35,512 bases of DNA from CAYNNP01 sp964398215 (GTDB lineage: Bacteria > Planctomycetota > Planctomycetia > Pirellulales > Pirellulaceae). The position numbers were made by a program, and so were the translations under genes. Where the stretch lies: contig CAYNNP010000040.1 in assembly GCA_964398215.1 (NCBI GenBank), forward strand, positions 1 to 35,512. The letters are read 5' to 3'. Shown here piece by piece: positions 19,601-28,409 of this stretch (the stretch's first letter is position 1; the number at the start of each line of letters is the position of its first letter). Below the pieces are notes generated by a model. That model was not told the DNA's origin, made no database searches, and was given only the letters and a program-made list of their open reading frames with translations.

Positions 19601-22600
19601 GAACCTGTTGCTTTTGCAGACACCGCTGACGACCCAGGAAGAATCCAAGCAAGTTCAGTATTGGGCCGCAAACCGCGATGCCTACCAGATGTATTCAGAA
19701 CAGTTATTGTCTGGCATCTTGGTTACCATGCCCGCAGATCAGATCGCTGGTTTCTTCAAAGACAACAAAGATCGTTTGTCGGAAAATCTAATGGCTTTGG
19801 CGGAAGCAAAATCCGCTGGGCGATCCGCAAAACAGTTGACAGACTCACCGCGGATCCAAAAACACTCGGAAATTCTTAGGCGATTCTATTTCGCGTTTGA
19901 TCGGATCGAAGAACTTGAAGCGATGGACATTTCGTTGCTGTCAGCCTTTCCAGATGACAAAACGTTGATCGCGGCATTCTCTCGAGAACGAATTTCCAAA
20001 GGCCGATACGACAGCGTCCGTCGGATGTTGGAGCAGGCGAAGCCCAACGATCAGCAGCGCCAACAAATGTTGGTCATGCTAGGCGATGCCAAAACGGAAT
20101 CCGAAATTGACAAGCTTTCCCCAAAAGAAATGTGGGCGCGTTTGTTGCCTGTGTGGATGAAAGGGGACAATGTTGCGGCTCGCAAAATACTGCGACGGGT
20201 TGATGCAACCAAGGGACGCGCCCCTGGTGCTCGGCCGAACTACGTTGTCGTCAACGGAATTGCGGTACTTGAAAATCAAGGTTCGGCGTCGGACGTTGGC
20301 GCCTGGATGCGTCTAGCCAAGTTTTTCGGCGATGACGGCCTTGCGCTGCAGTTTGCACGCTCTCGCTTGAGCGACCAGTACTACGGCAGTGCGGGGATTG
20401 TGAAGCTTTTTGATACCTACAGAAGTATCTTGCCAGAGGAACCGTACGGGGACTTGGTACGCTTCGCAGCGAATCTTTACAAAGATGATAAGAATCGGTT
20501 GGCTGACTATCTGTGGTTGGTGACCAAAAAATCAAAGTACCTTGGTGATGCGATTCCGGATGGCGATAAGATTTTGGAGCTCGTCGAAGATTCGAATTTG
20601 ACGATCAATTACAACTACCCATTCGGTTTTGCGTTCGATACGTTTCCCGTTTCGATTCGTAGCGAAGCAATTGCGGCGCTGCTAAGTAAAGTCGACAAAA
20701 AACAACGGCCACGCGAGCTGATTGCTGTCGCGTTCACCTACGGTGAACCAATCGACGAAGCAACTCAGAAAGTTGTACTTGAATACTTCGAGGGTGGCAT
20801 CGAAGCTGCGATACAAGACGACTACTTGCGATATTGCACTTATAGTCTGCCACGAAATGGAATCGCGATTAGGTGTGCCGCCAACAAAGATCTTGCTATC
20901 CAAATGCTGGATCTGCTGATGGTGGACAAGGTTCATAAACGCAATCCTGCAGTTGCGAGAATGGCGGAATTCATCAAGGCTGTTGTCCTGCACCAAGCAG
21001 GTGCAACGGATGACGCGGTCCAGTTGATCCTAAAGTCCTATGGATCCGACGAAAATCTGACTGACTACTACGCAAGAAACGCGCAGACATGGGCGTATAA
21101 CGAGATTGTGCCCAGTGCAGTGGATTCCTTCCTCGCTGTTTTGGACAAAAAAGTTAAGAACGGCAAGCCAACAATTGCACAAACAAATCAACGTCTGACT
21201 CTCATCAAGCAAGGCGGTGACGAATCGACCATTCGAGCAAGCTATTTGCAGGCCCTGAAAGACCATCCCAGCAGCACGCAAATTGCCTCAGGCTATGAGC
21301 GGTGGGAGCAAAGAGCCAAACGAACTCAATTTGTAATCGAGCTACGAGAACGGCAACTCAAGCTGGCGCAGAAAGAAGCCGCTCGAAAAAAGGCTGCTGC
21401 AGAAAAAGCAGCGGCGGAGAAAGCAGACAACAAAGCGGCCNNNNNNNNNNNNNNNNNNNNNNNNNNNNNNNNNNNNNNNNNNNNNNNNNNNNNNNNNNNN
21501 NNNNNNNNNNNNNNNNNNNNNNNNNNNNNNNNNNNNNNNNAAAAAAGGCTGCTGCAGAAAAAGCAGCGGCGGAGAAAGCAGACAACAAAGCGGCCAAGCC
21601 GGAGACGTCGCAGCCAACACCACCTGATCCGAAAGTTGTTGCGGCACAAAACAAACTTGCGCAGCTCTGGTTTTCTGTCAACCATCGTGCCAAGGGAATG
21701 AAGTACTGGGTGATTCAAGACGATCTGAACAAGCAGCGATTTGCTGAACAGGAATCCAAGCGAGCCGACCTCAAGAACAAGAAACCTGCTGTTCAGGCAA
21801 AACCATCCGCCAAGAAAAAAGAATCGGAAAACGCGAAAGACAAAAAGGCAAAGAAGAAATACGCGAAGGGTATTCCGGGAGTCAAAAAAGCCATCGCAGA
21901 CAAGGAAATGGATTCTGCCCAAAAGGTCCTTCGTGAACTTTGGCGAACCTTGCCGCCGGCGAAGACTAGTCCCTATGGCTATCGGAATTCAATGCGTTCG
22001 ATGAATAACCTGTATTGGCCCGATGAAACCAAGCAAGCTGCCAAGGAATCTTCGGCAGATGAAAAGAAGGAGGCAAAACGAAGGGCTCGTGAGATCGCGC
22101 GTGGTGGGCTTGCTACCTTTGCACCAAGGAAGGCTGCGGCGGCAAAAAAGAGAACCAACGCATGGCAAGAGCTTGCAAAACATTCTTTTGCAATCGACGA
22201 AATGAAACGAATCATGCGGAGCCAGCCAACAACAAACCTAGCAACTGTCAAAGAGGTCTCGCTGGGATTGTTGCGACACGAGCGGCTCACGATTGGAGAC
22301 GATCAGGTTTTCAGTGGGTTGGTCGATAAGGTCCGCTCAGGACACATCAGCGACGAGGTTCTGATGCAGCTCTTTGAAATGCTGAATGAGAACCACGAAC
22401 GGATCAACGACGAAAACATCTCGATCATCGACGTGCTCCTGGATCGTTTAGATTTGACGGATGCCCGTCGTGCTAGCCAGCTTGCCGATCTGTGCGCAAA
22501 AGTGGGTCAAGCAGATCGATCCAAATCGCTCTATCGGCATTGCGCCTTGCTAGAGTCCAGGGGGAACGTTGGGCTAGCCAGCCTGATCAACAAGGCGAAA

Positions 22601-23641
22601 GAGAATTTCCAAGGCGATGAGTTGATGGAACTCGCCGAATCGATGTTTGTGTTGACCAACCAGAGCAAATTCGACATTTCGGCGATGTTGACATTAAGGC
22701 TCGAGCTTCTGACTGCAAGTGAAGCGGCTGAGCGTTCTAAAAGCATGTTCGCTGGCGAAGTGGCGGGTAGCCGCGTTGTTGATCTGACATACCTGATCAA
22801 CGCCGTGACCTTGTTTTCTAAAGCGGGTGACGATGAGATGTCAGTGAAATGTTTGACAGCAGTATTACAGCAACACGGCAAACCGAAACGGACTGCTAAC
22901 AGCAACCAATACAACACTCGTTTAACCGCGCGCAATCGGCACACAGTGTCTCGTGCTAATCTGATTCAGATGTTTCCCAAGTTGGACGCTGATGCAAGTG
23001 AAGAAGCGAAGGCTGCACACGCAAGTTGGCTGACCACTGCTGCGAAGACGATCGCCGAGTTGAAAGAGATTGACGCAAAGGTGATTGCCGAATCGTTATT
23101 AACGATTGCAATTCGGCAATGCGAACTGGACGACAAAGAAGCTGCGAAGTCAACGCTGGACAACATATCGAGCGAAATGCTTGAATCGGCACCTGGTCTG
23201 GAGTTGTTGGCAATCGACGTTTTCCGCACGGCCGGCGACACTGCCCGCGCACTTGAGATGGAACAAACCCTGTTTGATCAAAATCGATTAACGCATCTGC
23301 GTTTTGGCGATCTTCTGCGAGACACTGCCAGCGAACACGGTACAGAAACGGCTGCAGCTCGATTCGATGAACTTGTGAAGTGGTCCGCCGATGCCGATTT
23401 ATTGAAAGCCGCTCAAGAACTTTCCGCTGATAACGAGAATTGGAATGAGCGAGTCATGAAAGTCGTAGCGGAAAACGAAGCGGCCGAATCCGAATACTCG
23501 GATCGGCAAGAGGCTTCCAAGCTGCGTGCCGAAAAACGCAAGCAATGGGCGGAGATCGATAAAGAAGCTCGCCTCGAAAAATCAGCGAAAGCAGACAAGG
23601 AAAATGCACGCAAAAAGAATGCTGCACTGGTCAAGCCATAG
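16614..23641 (+). CDS. Giant exported TPR protein, interrupted by an assembly gap
   Basis: The start at 16614 overlaps the previous stop (ATGA); an internal ATG at 16689 (residue 26) gives a textbook signal peptide ending SVNA|QT, so either start exports it. Residues ~60-1550 are mainly helical TPR-like repeats (for example AIELFTIQGEG, EARAVLMTLRNADD, AADAYRKGIATHP). A lysine/alanine linker begins near residue 1590 and runs into 100 N. After the gap the same linker resumes, followed by another 660 residues with helical repeats and a charged C-terminus. Taken literally the frame changes across the N run. If the duplicated 55 bases flanking it are collapsed, the frame is continuous and the protein is 2,290 residues; more repeat units would make it longer. 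It is last in the operon, converging on the next gene with 14 bases between. Function inferred: periplasmic scaffold for the MoxR/VWA set. Confidence 0.85.
21386..21440 (+). repeat. 55-base identical flank, left of gap
   Basis: These 55 bases are identical to 21541-21595 on the other side of the N run. They encode lysine/alanine repeats (KKAAAEKAAAEKADNKAA) and lie in the same codon phase on both sides. Either they are one sequence present on two contig ends, or two copies of a tandem coding repeat. Confidence 0.95.
21441..21540. other. Assembly gap of 100 N
   Basis: Exactly 100 N, the usual placeholder for a gap of unknown size. The contig ends are identical over 55 bases, a common assembly k-mer length, so the true gap may be negative (an overlap) or may hide extra copies of the repeat. 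Confidence 0.98.
21541..21595 (+). repeat. 55-base identical flank, right of gap
   Basis: Copy of 21386-21440; see that entry. Beyond it the frame continues AKPETSQPTPP into the C-terminal region. Confidence 0.95.
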
Positions 23642-23655
23642 CAAACAGTCAGCAT

Positions 23656-26574
23656 CTATTTTTGCAGATAGCCGAATAGATCGCGGATTTCACGTTCGCT
23701 TAGTGTTTCCAGCAGGCCGTTGGGCATGATGGATTGTGTGGTCTTTTTTCGCCGAACAATTTCGTCGACTGGAATCGAAATCCGTTTCTGTTCGGTGCGG
23801 ATCGTGACCATGTCTTTGGTTTCAGACTCAACCAAGCCAGTGATCACACGCCCATCCTCGTTTTCAATGATGTGCGTCTGGAAATTCTTGGATACCGACG
23901 CGCTAGGATCAAGGATGTTCTCAAGCATGTAGGCAAGGTTGTCTCGTTGGGCACCAGTGATATCCGGTCCTACCTTACCGCCTTCGCCAAAAAAACGATG
24001 GCAAGACGCGCAGTGCTTTGAAAACAGTTTTTTACCGTTGGCATGATTGGCTTGGGCCAAAGTATCAGGCGTCAACCATTGCCGCAGTTTTGTAATTTGT
24101 CTCGCGCGATCCTTTGGCGTTTCACGAACTTCTCCCCAAAGCCTATTCAGTCTTGCCGTCAAATCCTGATTCGAAATCGAGCGAATTTGTCGTGCATTGT
24201 ACGCGGTAAGATCACTCGGTTTGACAACGCCGGATTCAATTGCATCCAGAAGTTCGCTGCTCCAATCCGCTCGCGACGAAAGCGTCGAAATTGCAGTTCG
24301 TTTTTGCGGCAACGACAGTTTTTGGTAGCTCGCTAGAATCGTTTTGCCAGTCACCGGTTCATTGAAACTTGCCAACGCGTCGATAGCGCTTTCACGCAGC
24401 AACTCATCGTCGATTAGGCCGAGCAAAACTTTGCCGACGCCCTGAATTTTGTTGGCCGCCAAGATTCGCATCGCATCGCGTCGTCGCTCTACACTTTCAC
24501 TTTGGTCAACCATCCGAGCTTGCAGCGACCGGATTGAATCTTGATGGCGTCCTTTGACGGCAAGTTCGATGGTCTTTTCAACGACATCGCGGTCCGTCGA
24601 TTCGATCAGCCGCTTGTAGGCTACGTTCCAATCGCTGGGCAATCGGATCCGCTTGCCGTCCAGGCCTAGCAAAATCCCGCTCAAAATATCGCGTTCGACC
24701 GCAGTTCGATTTGAACTTTGCAGTGTCTGGATCAGTCCAACTAGCCCTTGCGCTGAGTGGTCGGCGGCGCGCCGTGCGATATTGATTCTGACTTGAGAGA
24801 TTTGTGATTGTGATGCAAGTTTGATGAATCGGGCTAAGTCTTCCTCAATCAAAGGTTCAATCGCATACCAATTCATCAGCGGCAAATTTTGGTCGTCAGA
24901 GTCTTCACCATGAGCAACCAAGTTGGCCGCGATTGACCACCGCTGGCTCAATGGCCTCTGTTGCAAAAAACTGGCCAGCGAAAGCCGCAGTAGGGATGAC
25001 GGATCGGAGGCAGCGAGGCTTGTCAGTTGATCAAGCACTTGGTCTGACAGGTTGGTTTGTTGGCCCAAAAGTGTGACCGCCCAAGACCGAATATTTTCGT
25101 CTTCGTGCTGCAATAGCTCGCTAAGCCAGTTTTGATCGGTTTTTTCGATCGCATGAAGTGCCCACAGAGCACGTAGTTTTTTGGGGATGGCGGATTGGTC
25201 TTGAAAGGCGACCCGCAGTTTTTTGGCTACAGAATCGAGGTTCGCGCTCGCTGCTCGTTCTTGCAATCGTCGGCGAGCATGGCGCACGTGCCAGTCATTG
25301 TCGTGCAATTGCAAATCAACCAGTTCGTCATCCGACGCCTTTGAAAGATCGACTCTTGGCAATGTGTTTTGCAAATACGAGATCCGAAAGATGCGTCCAG
25401 TTTGTTTTTGCGTATTTCGTGTGCTGTGACATTCGCCGGTGTCAGACCAGTCGATCACATAGACTTCGCCGCTGGGCCCATACTGCAATAACACGCCCAT
25501 GAACCACGGGTCATGGCTGCGCATTAGATCGGGACCATGCGACGCAGCGTAACCTGATCCAACCCGACGGAGCAAATCGTTGTTGATCCGTTTGCCGTGG
25601 ATGTTGTTCGTAAACAACTGGTTGCGATACGATTTGGGAAACTGATCGCCCAAATAGATCATGCAGCCGCAATGCGCGTGTCCACCGCCTGCGGCGTCCT
25701 CGTCAACCGATCCTAGTCCGTTACGAACGTTGCTTAGCCCAACGAAATGCAAGTGATCAGCGATCGTTCCGATTCGTTGGAACGCGTACCGGCTATTCTT
25801 GCGGCCGCGCCATGGCTCGTAGTGGGCACCCTGGATGACTTGAAAAACATGAGGGTTCACGCAGTTGCAAATAAACGCATGGCCATAATCATTCCAGTCG
25901 ATTCCCCATGGGTTTGTCGTCCCATCGGCGTAATTTTCCCAAACATGACGAGTCGGGTGATATCGCCAAACGCCTCCATCGATTCGCATGCGTTGCTCGG
26001 GCGGAGTGCCTGGTTTTCCGACCAGAGACCAATTGGTGCGTCCGTGAGTAGCGTACAACCATCCATCAGGCCCCCAAGCAAATCCGTTGGCCATATTGTG
26101 TGCGTTGGCATGGTCGCCAAAACCATCCAACAGCACTTCTGGTGCCTTGTCGGGAACATCATCACCATCTTCGTCGGGTATAAAATACATGAATGGTGGC
26201 GACATGACCCACACGCCTCCAAATCCAATTTCGATTCCTGCGACATAGTTCAGTTTGTCGTAGAACACCGTGCGTTTGTCGTGCCTGCCGTCTCCATCGG
26301 TGTCTTCAAAGATAAGGATGCGGTCACCAGAATTCTTGCCGCGTTTCGGATAGTTATAGGCTTCGGCAACCCACAGCCTGCCACGGTCATCAATGCAAAA
26401 TCCGATCGGTTGCTTGATGTCGGGCTCACCCGCAAATAGGGTCACGCGAAAGCCATCCGGAACCTGCATGGTTGCTGCTGCTTCCGTGGGCGAAAGCAGC
26501 TGATTGGGTTCATCCGCGTTGGCCGCCGAAAAGCCAATTGTGATGGCAATCGAAACGCAAAATAGAATACGCAT
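23656..26574 (-). CDS. PVC-type membrane-bound dehydrogenase/HEAT/haem-domain protein
   Basis: A 972-residue exported protein. The signal peptide is MRILFCVSIAITIGFSAANA. Residues ~35-400 form a sugar-dehydrogenase-like beta-propeller of the PVC-specific type (GFRVTLFAGEPDIKQPIGF, LWVAEAYNYP, FGDHANAHNMANG, DWSDTGECHS). Residues ~415-800 are HEAT-like helical repeats. The C-terminal ~135 residues are the PVC haem-binding domain, with CASCH at 855-859 as covalent haem site and GKVGPDITG after it; the distal ligand is probably the methionine of SIMPNGLLETLSE. The family is greatly expanded in planctomycetes and assigned to periplasmic oxidation of sugars or polysaccharide-derived substrates; the actual substrate is unknown. 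It converges on the giant TPR gene with 14 bases between. No Shine-Dalgarno sequence precedes the start. Confidence 0.95.
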   Translation of the reverse strand: MRILFCVSIAITIGFSAANADEPNQLLSPTEAAATMQVPDGFRVTLFAGEPDIKQPIGFCIDDRGRLWVAEAYNYPKRGKNSGDRILIFEDTDGDGRHDKRTVFYDKLNYVAGIEIGFGGVWVMSPPFMYFIPDEDGDDVPDKAPEVLLDGFGDHANAHNMANGFAWGPDGWLYATHGRTNWSLVGKPGTPPEQRMRIDGGVWRYHPTRHVWENYADGTTNPWGIDWNDYGHAFICNCVNPHVFQVIQGAHYEPWRGRKNSRYAFQRIGTIADHLHFVGLSNVRNGLGSVDEDAAGGGHAHCGCMIYLGDQFPKSYRNQLFTNNIHGKRINNDLLRRVGSGYAASHGPDLMRSHDPWFMGVLLQYGPSGEVYVIDWSDTGECHSTRNTQKQTGRIFRISYLQNTLPRVDLSKASDDELVDLQLHDNDWHVRHARRRLQERAASANLDSVAKKLRVAFQDQSAIPKKLRALWALHAIEKTDQNWLSELLQHEDENIRSWAVTLLGQQTNLSDQVLDQLTSLAASDPSSLLRLSLASFLQQRPLSQRWSIAANLVAHGEDSDDQNLPLMNWYAIEPLIEEDLARFIKLASQSQISQVRINIARRAADHSAQGLVGLIQTLQSSNRTAVERDILSGILLGLDGKRIRLPSDWNVAYKRLIESTDRDVVEKTIELAVKGRHQDSIRSLQARMVDQSESVERRRDAMRILAANKIQGVGKVLLGLIDDELLRESAIDALASFNEPVTGKTILASYQKLSLPQKRTAISTLSSRADWSSELLDAIESGVVKPSDLTAYNARQIRSISNQDLTARLNRLWGEVRETPKDRARQITKLRQWLTPDTLAQANHANGKKLFSKHCASCHRFFGEGGKVGPDITGAQRDNLAYMLENILDPSASVSKNFQTHIIENEDGRVITGLVESETKDMVTIRTEQKRISIPVDEIVRRKKTTQSIMPNGLLETLSEREIRDLFGYLQK

Positions 26575-26611
26575 TTAATGTGCTTGGAGGTGAGAAGATG
26601 GCGGGTGCTGG

Positions 26612-26626
26612 TCGCTATTGTAGCGA
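26612..26626 (-). promoter_or_regulatory. Dyad overlapping a possible -10 of the PVC dehydrogenase gene
   Basis: The 318-base divergent stretch 26575-26892 holds one clear element: TCGCTA-TTG-TAGCGA, a perfect dyad 38 bases before the minus-strand start. Its centre reads TACAAT on the minus strand, a fair -10 hexamer, though I see no convincing -35. An operator or a chance palindrome are both possible. Nothing else notable is seen in the stretch except the AGGAG before bpt. Confidence 0.25.
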
Positions 26627-26892
26627 GCAGTTTTTTCCGGTGGTTTGCCGAAAATTCGTATTCGCCGTTAGCCTGAGTGCCCTAGGAGCAACGGTGACAG
26701 CACACGCTTGGGGCAAATGTCCAAGTGAGATAGTCGCCAAACTTCCGTGAAACGCGCAAGCGGCAAGTCCGTTGGGGGAATTGTCAGATATGATGCATGG
26801 TAACCGCGAGTTCAACAAAGCGGGGCTGGACACCGATGCGTTTCCGTTTCCATGCCAATAGTCAAGCTGCAACAATGCGTTAGGAGCAATGT

Positions 26893-27648
26893 TTGAGTCA
26901 CTTGGATTCTGAAAACCCATCGCGAACATCCGATAGCGGTTGTCAGTTGGTAGTTGTACAAGATTACCTACAAACATGTCCGTATCGCGATGACGCGACA
27001 GCCCGAATGCCGCTACGACTGCCAATCGGTACTGTCACCGAGGATGTCGTCGACGATCTATTGGGGCTTGGCTATCGCCGAAGCGGCGAATTCGTTTATC
27101 GCACGCAATGTCCCGCATGCAATGAGTGCAAGCCAACGCGAGTTCCCGTCGCGGAATTCAAGATGACGTCTTCGTTTCGCCGAGTATTGAATCGAGGCGA
27201 CAGAGAACTCACGCACCAATGGGGGCCACCCGTTCTTGATCGCTATCGAGTCGATATGTTCAATCAACACCGAAGTCTTCGCGGGCTGGGGTCTGGTGAA
27301 TTGGCCGATGTGGATCAGTACCGCGGGTTCTTGGTCGATACCTGTTGTGACACGCGAGAGCTAGCGATTTACAAAGACAGTGATTTGGTGGCGATCAGTA
27401 TCGTTGATGTTGGTCGCAATAGTACGTCAGCTGTTTACACACACTTCTTGCCAGACTTCAGTCGTTATAGCCTGGGAACCTACGCCGTTCTAAAACAAAT
27501 TCAGTTTGCAAAAGAAACCGAACGCGAATTTGTTTACTTGGGGATGTACGTCGCCGACAACAGTCACTTGAATTACAAAGCACGCTATCGGCCGCAGCAG
27601 CGATTGCTCGACGGTGAGTGGCAAAACATCGACGATGCGCCAAAGTGA
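26893..27648 (+). CDS. bpt: Aspartate/glutamate leucyl- or arginyl-tRNA-protein transferase
   Basis: A 251-residue enzyme that transfers an amino acid from aminoacyl-tRNA to the N-terminus of proteins, creating a degradation signal for ClpS/ClpAP in the N-degron pathway. The N-terminal cysteine motif is visible as CPYRDD followed by CPACNECKPTRVPV. The C-terminal acyltransferase-type part has VYTHFLPDFSRYSLGTYAVL and YLGMYVADNSHLNYKARYRP, both typical of the ATE/Bpt family. The start is TTG at 26893, with AGGAG six bases upstream; the nearer ATG at 26889 is in another frame and too close to that site. Planctomycete Bpt is leucyl-type by subgroup if it follows other bacterial Bpt, which I cannot settle here. 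No clpS or clpA neighbour is present. Confidence 0.92.
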   Translation: MSHLDSENPSRTSDSGCQLVVVQDYLQTCPYRDDATARMPLRLPIGTVTEDVVDDLLGLGYRRSGEFVYRTQCPACNECKPTRVPVAEFKMTSSFRRVLNRGDRELTHQWGPPVLDRYRVDMFNQHRSLRGLGSGELADVDQYRGFLVDTCCDTRELAIYKDSDLVAISIVDVGRNSTSAVYTHFLPDFSRYSLGTYAVLKQIQFAKETEREFVYLGMYVADNSHLNYKARYRPQQRLLDGEWQNIDDAPK

Positions 27649-27669
27649 CTTTCAGTGGTCGCATTTTTT
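27645..27669 (+). terminator. Weak Rho-independent terminator of bpt
   Basis: GTGAC (27645-27649) pairs with GTCGC (27658-27662) with one G-T wobble, and six T follow at 27664-27669. The stem is short and begins inside the stop codon, so it is a marginal call. Confidence 0.3.
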
Positions 27670-27736
27670 GTGGGCCCCGCAAGTTGATCTGCAAGTCTGG
27701 CGTCGTGCGCCCGCGCGATGCGAAAGTCCTAGTGGT

Positions 27737-28099
27737 CTATGCCGAGATACATTTTTCATCTCGGAATTCCACATCAAACGTCGCGTTTTCAGTCTCGGGC
27801 CGATTCACAGGTAGCCGGTAAATGTGACTGGCGTCAAATTGAACCTGTCCCAATCGCTGTTGCTTCTCTTGACTGTATCGGCTATCGCTCTTGGCAGTGA
27901 AAGTCTTGATATTGTTTTGGTTTTTCACATCGGTAACCACGAACCAGATTGGTCGTGGCCTTTTGTATTCTTCGAGTTGGACGAACAGCTTGACCATGTC
28001 GCCCACTCCAGCCGATTCTCTTTCGGAAAACGATGGCAATTCATAGGCGAATAATTTCGGCATGTCATTAAAAAGCCGGTCAACCGGAATTGGCGTCAT
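27737..28099 (-). CDS. Small uncharacterised cytoplasmic protein
   Basis: A 120-residue protein with no signal peptide or membrane helix. AAGGA lies seven bases before its ATG, a good ribosome site. Recognisable elements are VGDMVKLFVQLEE, PIWFVVTDV, and a closing GQVQFDASHIYRLP. The arrangement 'GD-V-...-W-V-V...-F-HI' recalls small beta-barrel proteins of the DUF2314/YegJ kind, but the match is loose and I do not name it so. It converges with bpt (88 bases between) and has its own upstream region of 310 bases that also carries repeats. A real gene by codon structure and ribosome site; function unknown. Confidence 0.65.
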   Translation of the reverse strand: MTPIPVDRLFNDMPKLFAYELPSFSERESAGVGDMVKLFVQLEEYKRPRPIWFVVTDVKNQNNIKTFTAKSDSRYSQEKQQRLGQVQFDASHIYRLPVNRPETENATFDVEFRDEKCISA

Positions 28100-28155
28100 T
28101 GGTCCATCCTTAGTAGTGTTCTTAGTGAGCTAATTTCCAGACTCAGCAAAACTAT

Positions 28156-28182
28156 ATTGTAACCTTTGGGTCGCCTTTGCAA
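28156..28182 (-). promoter_or_regulatory. Possible promoter of the small minus-strand gene
   Basis: On the minus strand TTGCAA (28182-28177) and TACAAT (28161-28156) are separated by 15 bases, about 57 bases before the ATG at 28099. Hexamers are good, the spacing is short, so this is tentative. Confidence 0.3.
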
Positions 28183-28202
28183 GAAGTTTGGCAAGTTCTG
28201 GC

Positions 28203-28287
28203 GTGAATGAATCACTCTCCCGCTGCGCAGGAGGGTAAACAAAACATCGCAATATCAAAACCTAGCACGGCGGACTACTTTTGTCGG
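28203..28287 (+). repeat. Dispersed 85-bp intergenic repeat, copy 2
   Basis: Matches 86-170 with four substitutions. A perfect 7-bp hairpin overlaps its end: GTCGGGC (28283-28289) with GCCCGAC (28301-28307). It is in the 310-base stretch 28100-28409, which otherwise holds only the possible promoter and the palindrome described below. Confidence 0.85.
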
Positions 28288-28340
28288 GCGCATCATTCCT
28301 GCCCGACTGAATTGAAAAACACTTTGAATGGGTAAGTCTG

Positions 28341-28401
28341 AAGTGGCATAGGTTTCCAGCCTGTGAACAGCAAAAACACAGGCTAGAAGCCTATGCCACT
28401 T
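28341..28401. repeat. 25-bp inverted repeat downstream of ftsH
   Basis: Two 25-base arms (28341-28365 and 28377-28401) are complementary except at two positions and enclose an 11-base loop. The left arm begins AAGTGGCATAGG and the right arm ends CCTATGCCACTT. It ends nine bases from the ftsH stop. The form is that of a REP/MITE-like mobile palindrome; in place it can act as a 3' hairpin for ftsH mRNA. No T-run follows on the minus strand. Confidence 0.85.
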
Positions 28402-28409
28402 GTGCACTG

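Noticed and set aside
21386..21595. Two identical 55-base blocks as a possible CRISPR or transposon end pair
   Set aside because: They are in-frame coding sequence on the two sides of an N placeholder; there is no spacer array or terminal inverted repeat.
25747..26439. 230-residue plus-strand open frame
   Set aside because: Antisense to the beta-propeller of the PVC dehydrogenase, which has strong family motifs.
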